64,000 nt of DNA from Pristionchus mayeri (lineage: Eukaryota > Nematoda > Chromadorea > Rhabditida > Neodiplogasteridae). The notes below the pieces were generated by a model. That model saw only the letters and a program-made list of their open reading frames with translations. It had not been told where the DNA came from and searched no databases. Both the position numbers and the translations under genes were made by a program. The stretch is from positions 49,841,257 through 49,905,256 of the forward strand of contig BTRK01000006.1 of assembly GCA_036245805.1 (NCBI GenBank), written 5' to 3'. This document shows, one piece after another, positions 47,888 to 58,361 of this stretch (its first letter is position 1; every line of letters starts with the position of its first letter).

Positions 47888-48225
47888 TGCGGATTTCAGA
47901 TCCTTGTTTTGCAGCTTCGCTGCATCAAATGTGCGACCGAGCAGCACCTTTAAAAATTTATTCTGGGTAGGCCTCGGTCATATCTCCAATCATAGAAAGT
48001 ATGGCGAACAGGAAAAAACCAATGTAAGAATAATGCCGTTTTGAAAAAAAAATCAGATTGATTGCGTCATCACTATGCAATAACTATGCGATGACGTCAT
48101 ACCATAATACCATGACCATAATCTCCGATGGATTTGGTACATCATACCTGTGCCAGAATAATGCATTTCCTGGGCAAAAGTTACAACAAATTCAAAAAGT
48201 GTACGGTGACTTTCCGGCGCGACTG
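47888..48225 (-). repeat. Tc1/mariner-like repeat, copy 2
   Basis: Reverse complement of 35862-36190 with many point differences and the same terminus next to TA at 48226-48227. It lies in the loop between the small inverted repeats. No transposase frame. Confidence 0.6.
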
Positions 48226-48403
48226 TATATATAAAGCGCTGTGTCCGTACGTCTGTCCGGATTGCGAAACGTTTACGAAATTTGGAGGGAGAGATCGCGC
48301 GTCAACAAGTTTCGAAACGAGTGATTGCGAAACCTACTCCGCTAAGACGGGGCCCCCGCCGAAGGCGGGGGGCAGCCGGACTAGTATAAAATAAATACTC
48401 ACG

Positions 48404-48515
48404 TCGCCAAACGTGTGGCGAATAGTGGACAGGCGATAGTCCAGTCTTTGTGACTCTAACATGAAATGCGGATGCTCGTGCACGTAAGGCGATTCGGTGA
48501 ACAGGCTGAAGATCT
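48404..48515 (-). pseudogene. M13 peptidase exon fragment
   Basis: On the minus strand it reads FSLFTESPYVHEHPHF and later RHTFGD followed by a GTGAGT donor. It aligns with the exon after the zinc motif of the relic at 23725-23868 (ESPYVQDHPYF ... CHTFGD). The first part of that exon and everything else is absent. Confidence 0.75.
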
Positions 48516-48599
48516 AAATTGCGAGAATTCGGAGCGCTGAGCCTATCTGGAAAATTACAGTTTTGGTCTGCATCTTTGATTGCTTGCACGCTGCAAAAG

Positions 48600-48771
48600 T
48601 TCACAATAATATTAAATTTATTGGAAAGTAACATGTTTTGATGATCAAAGTATTCACAACTATTGGTTCCGAAGGTCTGCTCCCGATCGGAGAGAAATGT
48701 GGCTAATTTATATCCGATACTATGATATCATAATGAGTATCCTAACAGAAGTGATCTTCGGACGATGGCTC
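48600..48771. repeat. Small inverted repeat, right copy
   Basis: Reverse complement of 47699-47870, ending where the right arm of the large duplication starts. Confidence 0.85.
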
Positions 48772-48820
48772 AAAAAATTCTTCTATGGTCCTCGTGCATA
48801 TAAAAGTGGTCGTTTCCACA

Positions 48821-49770
48821 ATGAGAGCACGAATTATGACTCGAATTCTCCTCCTCTTCTTCCTCTCCGTTGCAATGGCCGGTTGAGCGGCCAACTCTCC
48901 CAAGCGTCCGCGGCCAAGGACGCGCTTCCGGAAGTCCCGCCACTCGTAGAGCCACCGACCGAAGAGCCATCGTCAGAAGATCTCTTGCTCAATGACCTAC
49001 CCGAATCTATCGGTAAGGTCAATTGCGAGAGAACCCGTCGCTCAAACATTATCTACATGTGCTTTCCGTCAATGCTGGGTCTGTGCTCATTAGTTCTATT
49101 GAAATAGTATATTTCCAAACTCTTTTATTTCAGTTGCCTGCAGTCCATTGGAAGACTGGCCGAAGGCAGAACTGGAGAAGAAATGGAATGCTGTATGGAA
49201 CATGAGAAGACATGGACAGCAACTTCACGGTCCTGAATATGCACACGGATACAGACGGGCGAATATATCTGCGACCGAAGCCAAATGCACTGCTGGATAC
49301 CTGTTTTACGAGGTGAATTGATTATGCAATATTTCTAATAATTTTAGATGTTGTGCATTCCATTTTTGAAATTATATATTACAGGAAAACAATGGCAACA
49401 ACATACTATTACCAAACGGAGTAAAGTTGAGATGTGCCAATGGAGATTGGTATTACGTAAACGACATGGAGATCAGTATCGGGAACTCATGAGGATTTTC
49501 CTTTGCTAGAGTTGCTTGTGCTGATACATTTACTTCTAAAGGTGATGCCGATTTCACTATTCAAATAATGAAGAAGACAAATGACCAGATAGATATCTCT
49601 AACCTTCAGCGTCCTGTCATCCGTTGGAAAACTTTTCGAAGGCGGAGCTTGAGCGGGCAGAGAATGTTGTAGTGATGCCACGGCATCCCGCCAGACGCGC
49701 AGTCGGATACCTACCGGCAACTATCTCGGCTACTGAAGCAACTTGCACAAAAGAATCTAGATTTTACGAG
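48821..49770 (+). pseudogene. A/B-module gene copy in right arm
   Basis: TATA box at 48798-48805. Exons: signal 48821-49012, A 49134-49312, B 49385-49541 and A 49610-49770. The signal exon has TGA directly after VAMAG, where the left arm has TGT, and also shares the left arm's one-base deletion. The B exon has the same in-frame TGA as the left arm. Shared defects show the copy was already dead before the inversion-duplication. The TGA after VAMAG is private to this arm. Confidence 0.82.
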
Positions 49771-50114
49771 GTGAAGATGAGGCTGTAATTTTTTACCTCT
49801 ACATTGGAGTACATACTAATGATGACACTTCTTGTGTTTGTTACCCAGATTACCCGCATTCTTCACGCAAGTATAGGATATCATACATTTAAACAAGATT
49901 TCAATGTCGGGGATGTATAGACAATAATAGGTAGAGGGGAAATTGGGCCTCGAAGATCTGGGTCTCAAACCAAAGAAGTGGCCTGTTGACAATCTTCACA
50001 GAACCATATATTTTTTGTCATCAACCGGCTATTGCAGATCTACGGTACAGTTAAACAAGTGAGTTGCATTCGCTTTCATTCACAATTTAGAGGAAACTGT
50101 TCCAACCAACCAAC

Positions 50115-50593
50115 CTGTGGGCGGCGCAAAATATTCAGCACAAGCCACTCTAGAGGAAGATACAATGGAGTTGCGGATATTGGTCGACAGGCGGCCTAAC
50201 GAATTCGCAAACCACGTTCCATTCACGCATTCCACCTTTGTCGAGGAAGACAGCAATATACCAGGAATTCTGTCCTGAAATAAACGATTGATTACGCAAT
50301 AGGTATGATTTTGTAAAGGTTGTGAAAAAGGCACTTTTATTTAAAAAGGCCCAAATCGCCTAGGACGAATCCCCCTCCTAATATAATTGTCCATCCATCA
50401 TCGACACTGAGAGTTTGTAAAACAAGTGGATCTCGACAATCTGGGCAACACACAAAATAAGTACCCTCAAACAAAGAAAGAAAGAACGTAGATGTGCATA
50501 ATACTATTTACTTCACCTCGATATATACACGGCCACTTGTACAGTTGCTTCGGTCGCCAAGACAGTCGCATGCCTGTATCCTTTTGCAACTTT
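50115..50593 (-). pseudogene. A/B-module exons in inverted orientation, right arm
   Basis: Minus-strand B exon 50274-50115 is almost identical to 37384-37543 (both continue in frame to SSKL and a stop). Minus-strand partial A exon 50593-50517 matches 37064-37141 but lacks one T in the TEATC motif and so is frameshifted. The A exon is cut at the arm boundary. Confidence 0.8.
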
Positions 50594-50884
50594 CAAGTGG
50601 CGATCTATGGGTCGAGGTGAATATATCGTAAACTGGATAATATTTCGAACACTCTTCATGATTAAGTGTTGAAAACTGTTGGAAAGCTTAAAATGTAATT
50701 TATTTGCTTTAGTTATGATATTCTTTCAGAGTTACTACGAGGGAAAACAATTCATGGGATCCACGAAGGAGAAGTTGGGATGTCTGAATGGAGAATGGTA
50801 TTGGTATTTTGGAGGCAATCCCGAGCAGAAGATCTACGGGTATCCATCTAATCTTACAAGAGTCGCTTGCATTAATGATGAATA
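50594..50884 (+). pseudogene. Terminal A/B exons of a beheaded copy
   Basis: Last codons of an A exon up to a GTGAAT donor at about 50619, then a terminal B exon (50731-50884) with CLNGEWYWY and VACIND ending in TAA. The B exon and 3' flank match those of the gene ending at 35300. All upstream parts have been replaced by the oppositely oriented right arm. Confidence 0.72.
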
Positions 50885-51202
50885 ATCTCGACATTGCGAC
50901 ATCGAAAGAGATTAAAATCAAATTATTGTATTGTTTTTCTTGTATCGCTCTCACCAATTATTGTTAGCACATCATCCACGAGAAATATATTTTTATTACT
51001 ATTAATCTAAATAAAGCATTCTATCATCGATTAATCGTACATGTTACGTGCAGCGTTCGAAAGACTACATGAAAGACACGAAAGATTACATGAGACCGTT
51101 TTCTGTCGAATCGAACACATTTGGCAGACCTGACAAGGTTAAAAATATATCTGTTTTTTGAATGCAGTAGGCGTGGACAAATGAGGATTTCGGGTGCTTC
51201 TA

Positions 51203-51280
51203 GATGACTAGACAACGACCCGAGGCTTTCCCCGTACAGCATGAACATAAGTGATTCCATGATGGTTACGCATTCATGAA
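51203..51280 (+). pseudogene. Chemoreceptor exon fragment
   Basis: Resembles exon 5 of the STR receptor at 26667-26751, with the same order of Asp-Asn-Glu-Pro-like, Tyr-Ser-Met-Asn and Ala-Phe-Met codons and many substitutions and gaps. No other receptor exon was found nearby. Confidence 0.6.
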
Positions 51281-51704
51281 AAACGGCGATAACGGATACT
51301 GTGTGGTACAATGCGAATTGTGATTCTTAGTTTATACAGGGCCATTCAACCAATCAATTTATCATGTCTAGATGCTATATTGGATAAACATAGGACAACG
51401 CAGTCGATACCACTGGGAGGCACTAGGTCGGTTGAGAACTATGAAGCTATACTGCAGCATTTGACAGATCGCCTTTGACATGCCTCCCAACAAAACGAAG
51501 GAAAATCGAATGAAAAAAATGGGACACCGATCACGCCGCAGCTTGTCAAAGTGAGGTCTTGTAGAACGCCTTTGCACTTCGTTTCTCAAAATTTGAATGT
51601 TGAAGGGTATAATTGTATCCTATTACTTCAAACGGCCGTTAAAAAATGCCACTTGAAAAAATGCCACTAATACACACTGCCACTTGCGATAAATAAATTC
51701 ATAT

Positions 51705-51812
51705 GGATCATGGAAACTCCTCTAGCGATTCAGTTTCAGTAATTGAATGTCTCCCAGTGACATGTTATTCCCGGATGTCGACGATGAGTTGGAAGCACCG
51801 ATAAACGTGTGA
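51705..51812 (+). pseudogene. M13 3'-end remnant
   Basis: Shares the 3' end and flank of the M13 relic (24677-24775), including GATGAGTTGGAAG, and also of the fragment at 33018-33110. It is the third copy of this end in the window, lying just upstream of the intact M13 gene. Confidence 0.5.
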
Positions 51813-51934
51813 TGATATGTTTCTCTTTCGCGAATGAGTATTATGTTTCTGGAAATGAAGATGTTTCATTGAATGCCACTTCACTGATTCCTCTCAGGAC
51901 GAGGAGAGAGATTATTTAAATAGAGAAAATAGGG

Positions 51935-51944
51935 TGACTAGTCA
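51935..51944. promoter_or_regulatory. TGACTAGTCA palindrome upstream of M13 gene 1
   Basis: Perfect 10-bp palindrome 69 bases before the ATG at 52004, with an AT-rich TTATTTAAATAG stretch further upstream and CATTGAAAC just before the start. The next M13 gene has the same palindrome 63 bases before its ATG. It resembles paired bZIP half-sites (TGAC/GTCA). Confidence 0.5.
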
Positions 51945-52003
51945 GAAGGCAAACACGCTCCGACACCCCTTTCAAGTGTCATTGAAACCGACGTTCTTCT
52001 GAG

Positions 52004-55000
52004 ATGCTACTGCTATTGATCCTTCCTCTATTCTCCTCAAGTCGGGCTGACTTCGCATCCGACCATGTTCATAATTTCCTGAATGAGTCTGTGGCGCCGT
52101 GCGATAACTTCTACCGGCACGTCTGCTCCATGGGCATGGGAGTGAATGATACGGTGGCCAAGAAATCTGCGAAATACTACCAGGACATGGCGAGTAGACT
52201 GCAGTCGCGCTCTGCGAACAATCCCATCATGGTGAGCGACGATTTTTTGACGCAAAGTAGTGTGGCGTCATCAACCAGAAATTCAACGATACCGACTCAA
52301 ATAGTAGTCGTAGCTCCAAAAAGGATACCACGACACTCTTCTACAATACCGGTTCCAGAAAGTGAAGTTATTTTCATCAGGAGTAGCGCCTAGCTTGATG
52401 TGCTCACTTTCCTGGCAACGTTTTGTTTGCCTTTGTCTCGACGTTTGTTCAGAACGACATCGCAGAAGCGCGCGCGGATCTCAATTGTACATTCGACGAC
52501 GATGTTTACTCAAATCTACTGCAAGAAAGGTGAACTCATCAAGTTCGAATAAGAATGTATTCTAGACTAGAGTGGAGCTTCAGATGCGCTTCGGATTTCG
52601 ATTGTTACTTTGATGAGTTCCTATATTTCTTCAAATTGTTCAACAAGACCAAGGAGAATGTGAGTATCAAACAACCTTAATGGGGAATGTCTGAGATTAT
52701 AGGTGGATGACAGCTTGAAGTACTACTCGACTCATGGCAACAAGACCAGCAGAAGCATCCAACAATCAGTACGAGCCACCTCCAAGATGGTGGAGTTGCT
52801 GTACCAGAACAGCGATTTCAACAAGACGAAGTCGTTCAATGTGAGCGCATTTGCGTTATGCTAGAAATTTCTGGTAATCGTCTACTCATAATACCCTTTC
52901 CTTGATCGGTTGATGCATAATGAACAGCACTTAGAGTAGTATCTTTCTCGAATTGCGGTGTTACGGAAAAGGGAGAATACGTCCTTCAGAGTTCTGTGAG
53001 CACCTACGTGCTTCTGAATGACCGGCTGTTCGTGATGGAGGTGCTGAACGCGAACGACACTGCAAGCCGAGTCGGACTGGAGAAAGTTCACAACCTCACG
53101 AAACAAATACGGGACATCATCCGAAATACCTTCCAGGTAAGCCAACTGCTTCACGTATTGCACTCATTTTTTTCGATAGAGAGAGAACACTTGAGAGAAC
53201 TGCATAGGACCGAGGGTATCGAATTACGAACATTCTGGGTACGGGTGGGAGAGATCTATGGCAATGGGTGGGAATTAGAGTTCGAGAAACGATACCAGAC
53301 TGTCTTCATTCTTCATATTCCTTAGACCGGTTGAGAAAAAAAATAGCGTGAAGAATTAAATAACCATGATATCATTTCTGGTACTCGTGGGAATCGCTAA
53401 TTTGAGGAAACTCCATGGATGCGCCGGGCCAACGAATTCGGCTTCACCATTCTTGGCCAATATCTGGAAATCCTCGACGAGTTGACGATTCTCACTGACT
53501 TTGATTGTTTGGATCGGAATCTCACGACACTGAGGAGAATCAATCACGATATGACGGAGCGATACTTCGAGAATAGTCCGAGGTTGGGAATCTTTTCACT
53601 AGTACATATGAGAGCGTTTGCCTAAAAGTCGAGCAGATCCGAAATAGTTTGGCACAGCAAAAAAAGTCAATTTTCAATTTTGAGTGATTTGGGGTTATCA
53701 AGGACGCTGAAGAAGATAGGCGTACTCATTTTGTACGTAGAGCTTCCGTTTGCTCCAGACGACATTGCGTCGAATTCACATTTTGAAGCTTTCCACGGCT
53801 CAATTGAGGGCTAAAATTAGTGGAATAAATGTTCTGGGGTGAAATTTTATTGCGAACACGCCCGTGTATTTCATTTGTCATAATTTCGTAATTAAAAAAT
53901 TAAAAATTGAACTTTTCGCCCAATCAATACCGAGCTTAGCAAATACATGGATGGAACCGCAGTGACGAGATGATTCCAAATCTGAAATTTCATTTAATTA
54001 TGACATCAATCTCTTGAGAAAACTAAAAATAACTGCTCTCAAAACAGATGAAAACGCGAGGTTGGACGAGGGAAAGGACTGAAACTGCCAAGGGGCGTGG
54101 GATAGAGGCAGGGGAGGGGACTGCCAGAGGGTCTGAGGCCAAGTGAAGGAGGAAGATCGGACAATAATACGCTAAATTAGGATCAAACGGAGCACCATTC
54201 ACAGTATTAAGAAAGCAAGGGTCCACGTTAAAAAGCAAAACCGTAGTATGCCCCGCCTACTCGTTCAAAAATATTTAAATTCCCCTCCTAAACGAATATT
54301 GTTTTGTGCAGAAGTTCCATGATTTGGCATGATATCCTTTTAACCGGATTCCTTTTTGCCGGACTTATGAATTTCCGGCTCGGTTTTTCATCGATCAGCT
54401 GTTACCTTTAATTGCTTGTTTTGCTTATTTATTGTGTTTAATTGGTTTATACTCTTGTTTAAATTAACCTCCAGGGTCCGCATAAGCATTTCGCCACTAT
54501 TGCGCGTTGAGGCGGCGCCGCGAATCGACTTTGGATGGATTTAGAGGTTAGTTTTTTTAAACTTGGTCATCTTGAGGTTATTTGTTACCTATGCTCGCTC
54601 ATTTTGTGTTGTTCTTGCGGAAATTGGCCTACTCCGGTTTTCCAAAGCCTGATGCGCGCCACTTTTGCGAAGCGGTGCGGACACCTTAGAACGCCACCTC
54701 GCGAAATTATTCCGCGCAGCTTCGTGAAAGTTGCGGCGCCGCTGCATATATGAACCGCCGCAGCTTCGCGAAAGTGGCGCGGAGTTATTAACTAGTCCGC
54801 GCCTCTTTCGCGAAGCTGCCGTGTCGCAAGCTGCGAGGAATACTTTCGGGAGGTGGCGTTGTAAGGTGACCGCACCGCTTCGCAAAAGTGGCGCGCATCC
54901 CGCTTTAGAAAACCGGAGTAGCAGTGTTCTCTCCCAGAAAACGGTATGCAACTTTACTTTTATAATTTCGTAAATTATAACTGAAACATTATTTGGCTTT

Positions 55001-58000
55001 TGAATGCATCCATAGTGGTGTCAGGGCTAAACCCATTCAGGCAAGTCACAGCTTAAGACTGCTGAATCCTTGATACGCTTGTATTACTTGTATATTTATA
55101 ATTTAACTGTTAGCATACGTGGTGAGGGAATAATGTTAACTATCGCAGGGTATGCCGCCGAAGACTGCGAAGAAAGCGGATCCTGAGAGATGCAAGAATT
55201 CGCCGATGAAGAAGGAGGGAGGAGGAGGAGGCAAGGCGAAGAAGAAGAAGTGATCCAAGGGAAAGGTCAGGGACAAGCTCAACAACGCCATCCTCTTCGA
55301 TGCTGCCACCTACGACAAGCTGTAACAGGAGGTTAGAGATTAGTTTTTCTTAATATAACTAATTAGTGCGAAGCATGCGTACATTACTGCCAAAAACGGA
55401 AACGAAATTTAATTTCGAGCATGAGAACGAAACGAACTACGAACTACTTTACAGACTACTTACAGTTAACGAACTACTTTACAGTTCGAGCTAATCGGCT
55501 TGCTGATGTGCGTGCGCCGCACACGCACATCAGCAAGGCGATTAGCTCGTATTGTAGATTTATTTCTATCCGTCGGCTCTGAGCGTCTGAAGGTCAGTGC
55601 TTGTTGATGTCATGCTTGAGGAACGAAATGGCCGCCTTTGATATGTCGATGTCGGCATCATAGTTATCACCCGACCTAGTTTCTCAAATTTTCTGTTTAA
55701 TCTAGCTGACCAAAGCTGTTTAAAAATATGGGAATGAGCTGAGGGAGTAGTGGAGTTCGAAATGAGAGGGGATGGGACCTGACAATAGAGAATTGCCAAA
55801 TATTCTTACTTAATATGCTCATTGTAGACACTACCAGTACGACAGCGCCGGGCCACATCATCCGCACGGGCTCAACGAGAAGGACAACAACTACTACAAT
55901 TTTTCGGGTAGATTCAGCCATTAAATTGATCGATTTTCTCGACTAATTTGTTATTGAATTACATTCCTCTTGTTTTCTCAGTTTCGCGTTATTCCCCCCA
56001 CTACTTTCGTTGTAAGTTTGTTCTCCGTGTCTCTATCGCGTAAATTTGAATAGTTATACGGTGGAAGTTGTTTGTCGTCCATTGTTATTGTTGTTTGGAA
56101 GCGAAGCCGATAAATTTGAAATATACTCAATCATCGATAGAACATGAGAGACGAATTGTATTACAGTAAATAGGAATTTTACTATGAAACTACTCGGAAA
56201 GAATTACCAGAGAAGTAGGGAAAAGGAAAGATTAGAAGCTCAAACGAATGATTCTGCGTGTTATTATCAACTCAGTCCTCAGTCCTTCATGTTCGTTTTC
56301 ACAATGGCAGAAGTTTGATAGCGCTATAGCGCAGTGGTTAACACGTTTGCCTACCAATAATCTAGTCCGGGGTTCGAGTACCCCTCTCTCCCTTTCTCTT
56401 GCAAACGCCCAGCGAATTGCACGGGGCTTAATACTGTGCATTTATAACATTTCTCAAATGATTGATGTCGTAATTAAATGAAATTTCAGATTTGGAATCA
56501 TCTTGTCACTGCGGTTCCATCCATGTATTTGCTAAGCTCGGTATTGATTGGGCGAAAAGTTCAATTTTTAAAATTTTAATTACGAAATTATGAAAAATGA
56601 AGTACACGGGCGTGTTCGCCATAAAATTTCACCCCAGAACATTTATTCCACTAATTTTAGCGCTCAATTGAGCCGTGGAAAGCTCCAACATGTGAATTCG
56701 ACGCAACGTCGTCTGGAGCCAACGGAAGCACTACGTACAAAATCAGTATGCATATCTTCTTCAGCGTCCTTAATAACCCCAAATCACTCAAAATTGGAAA
56801 AATGACTTTTTTTGCTGTGCCGGGCTCTGATCGAATCTTCCGCAAACGCCCTCATATAGCCATTAGTGCATCTCTTGTAGTGTATAGTGTTCGCTAAAAG
56901 CGTGGGAAAACAGGGAAAGTGAGGTGTTCTTTTTCACAGAAGAACTGGATGCACGTGGTTTGATGTCGTCCACGCTTTCAACACCACCGATATGCAACTG
57001 GATGCAAAGTACACTTCGTACGAGGTGAGTGTAAAGTAGAGTTTGAAGTTAGGGAAATCTTCTCTTTATTCTATTCCGTTCGAGTGGCTAGGAAGTACAC
57101 TGAAGGAACAGAAAATCTACAAACAAACATCTCATCTCAGGATCAAGTAAACTACTTTCGAGTGGCCACCACTTTCTCCTACAATGCATTCAACTTTGTC
57201 GAAGCGAGCATCATTGCAATTCTTGGTCCCACGTTCTATCCACTCGTCGAGAACTCAACTGAAACTACGCAGGTTTGAGATACAAGAGATATACAGAAAT
57301 TTTCCATAACTATGATGAAAAAATTGAAAATATGCAGATAGCATTTGCTGGTGACATCATTGGCCACGAAATGTACCACTCCTTCATCACTGAGGCCCTT
57401 CCCAACCGAAGTGAGGAGTACAGGAACGAGGCCGACTGCCTTACTCAACACTACAACCAGAGCTGCCAATTGTTCGCTGAGGTACAATGGTTTTTATTGA
57501 ATACATGGTGAATGAAAAGAGCGCAAGGAATACATTTCGGTCACTGTCTACATTATCCATACTCTATCACCGCTATTCTGATCTGAAAAAATGTATAGAA
57601 TGACGAAACCGTCGTGTATTTTTTCAAACTCTATCAGGGCGAGTGCAATAGCGGACCGAAGACCCTCTCGGAAGACGGACCGGATGTCGAGGGACTGAGA
57701 GCGGCTTTCGAGCTGCTCAAGAAGGAGTACACTGATGAGCAACTCAAGGTAGCACGAAAATACTTACAGTGAACTCCAAGTGTTTACAGGAATTCGACTA
57801 CCCCGATCTGAAAATCACCCGTGAACAAAATTTCTTCTACTCAGCAGCTATGAGATCCTGTGCGGACATCGCCAATGGGGTAATACAAGATCACCAACCT
57901 ACCTTTTTCAAGAATCATGGCACGATTTTTGTGTTACTGCCATTGTTTCCTTGCTTCTGCCTTGATACAAAAAATGTTGACTTCATTGCAGGTCTACAGA

Positions 58001-58361
58001 GAACACTCGCCTGACAATATTCGCGTGAACGCCCTCTACTCGCAAATGCCGGAATTTACCCGAGCTTTCGGCTGCAAGCCCGACGATTTGCTCTACAGTG
58101 AAGAGGTCAGACAGCATTTTGGAGTGTTCTGTTTCGCATAAGTTTAACTCTGCTCATCTAGCTTAGCAATAAATATTGATTGATTGACCTACATATTTAT
58201 TTGCAAGACTTCAGGATCGCGTCTGCTACCTGTTCGGGAAGAAGTCTACAGGAAAGAATGCCAACTCCACTATTAACGAATTGAAAAAGACGAAGGGCCC
58301 AGCTGCACTGGACAGCATAGACAATCTCGATGAGGGAGCGCAACTACTGAATGCGGAGTAA
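52004..58361 (+). CDS. Secreted M13 (neprilysin-like) zinc metallopeptidase 1
   Basis: Signal peptide (MLLLLILPLFSSSRA), then the M13 N-terminal motif CDNFYRHVC. Thirteen exons: 52004-52231, 52453-52529, 52584-52659, 52703-52840, 52990-53136, 53407-53582, 56940-57024, 57141-57272, 57338-57481, 57638-57748, 57790-57879, 57992-58105, 58215-58361 (TAA), 554 residues with consistent phases. Catalytic core: YNAFNF substrate-binding motif, zinc motif HEMYH (codons 57365-57379), third zinc ligand Glu in SEDGPD (position of ENxxD), and the active-site His in EHSPDNIRV. A C-terminal CYLF replaces the usual CRVW. It is shorter than neprilysin and lacks the transmembrane anchor, so it is probably a secreted peptidase of short peptides. 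The acceptor before 53407 is GAG. The 3.36 kb intron after 53582 carries a transposon. Confidence 0.88.
54630..54920. repeat. GC-rich foldback inside the TIR element
   Basis: Starts TACTCCGGTTTTCC and ends with its complement. The arms of about 90 bp are nearly matched, and the centre has further CTTCGCGAA palindromes. It is much more GC-rich than the surrounding DNA. It looks like an independent hairpin element nested in the larger one. Confidence 0.8.
55152..55331 (+). pseudogene. rps-25: Ribosomal protein eS25 exon, captured and stop-containing
   Basis: Sixty codons in one frame: MPPK start, Lys/Gly-rich N-terminus (KKEGGGGGKAKKKK), then SKGKVRDKLNN and LFDAATYDKL, which is the first part of eS25. 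Codon 34, where the family has Trp, is TGA (55251-55253), and codon 58, where it has Tyr, is TAA (55323-55325). An acceptor-like CGCAG lies just before and a GTTAGA donor follows, so intron borders came along. That points to capture of genomic DNA rather than a retrocopy. The rest of the gene is absent. Confidence 0.85.
55487..55549. repeat. Near-perfect hairpin in the TIR element
   Basis: CGAGCTAATCG ... its complement, with arms of about 28 bp around a tiny loop at GCGCCGCAC. Confidence 0.85.
55587..55684 (-). pseudogene. Exon-like piece on the minus strand (origin unknown)
   Basis: Minus-strand reading GDNYDADIDISKAAISFLK and a few more residues to a TGA. The composition is protein-like and looks like the last exon of a host gene, but I could not identify it. 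No splice partner lies nearby. Its position inside the TIR element, next to the eS25 exon, suggests a second captured fragment. Confidence 0.35.
55828..55924 (+). pseudogene. Exon-like piece on the plus strand (origin unknown)
   Basis: Preceded by TTGTAG and reading HYQYDSAGPHHPHGLNEKD, then NNYYNFSGRFSH and a TAA. It has an acceptor, balanced codons and a stop, as a terminal exon would, but the source gene is not recognised. Probably a third captured fragment in the same element. Confidence 0.4.
56321..56390 (+). repeat. tRNA-like sequence (SINE or decayed tRNA)
   Basis: An A box (TAGCGCAGTGGTTA) and a B box (GGTTCGAGTACCCC) lie about 40 bases apart, as in RNA polymerase III promoters. The T-stem has a G-A mismatch and no proper acceptor stem was found, so this is a relic or a tRNA-derived SINE head rather than a working tRNA gene. 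Confidence 0.5.

Larger units (their letters stand above)
48776..50595. repeat. Right arm of large inverted duplication
   Basis: Reverse complement of 37063-38591 with an extra segment of about 270 bp (49610-49880) that carries a further A exon. It begins a few bases beyond TTCTATGGTCCTCGTGCA and its TATA box, and ends inside an A exon at about 50593, where it is fused to a + strand A exon end. Confidence 0.88.
53605..56875. mobile_element. Long-TIR DNA element carrying host exon pieces
   Basis: Reverse-complementary ends of about 400 bp: 53605-54003 against 56474-56875, best over the stretch from GGCACAGCAAAAAAAGTC inward and weaker outward. It fills the intron between exons 53582 and 56940 of M13 gene 1. 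There is no transposase. The interior holds a foldback, an eS25 exon with stops, other exon-like pieces and a tRNA-like sequence. No clear target duplication was found, so the superfamily is unassigned. Long TIRs plus captured exons recall Pack-type Mutator-like elements. Confidence 0.78.

Noticed and set aside
56321..56390. Functional tRNA gene
   Set aside because: A and B boxes are present, but the T-stem is mismatched and no acceptor stem can be formed.
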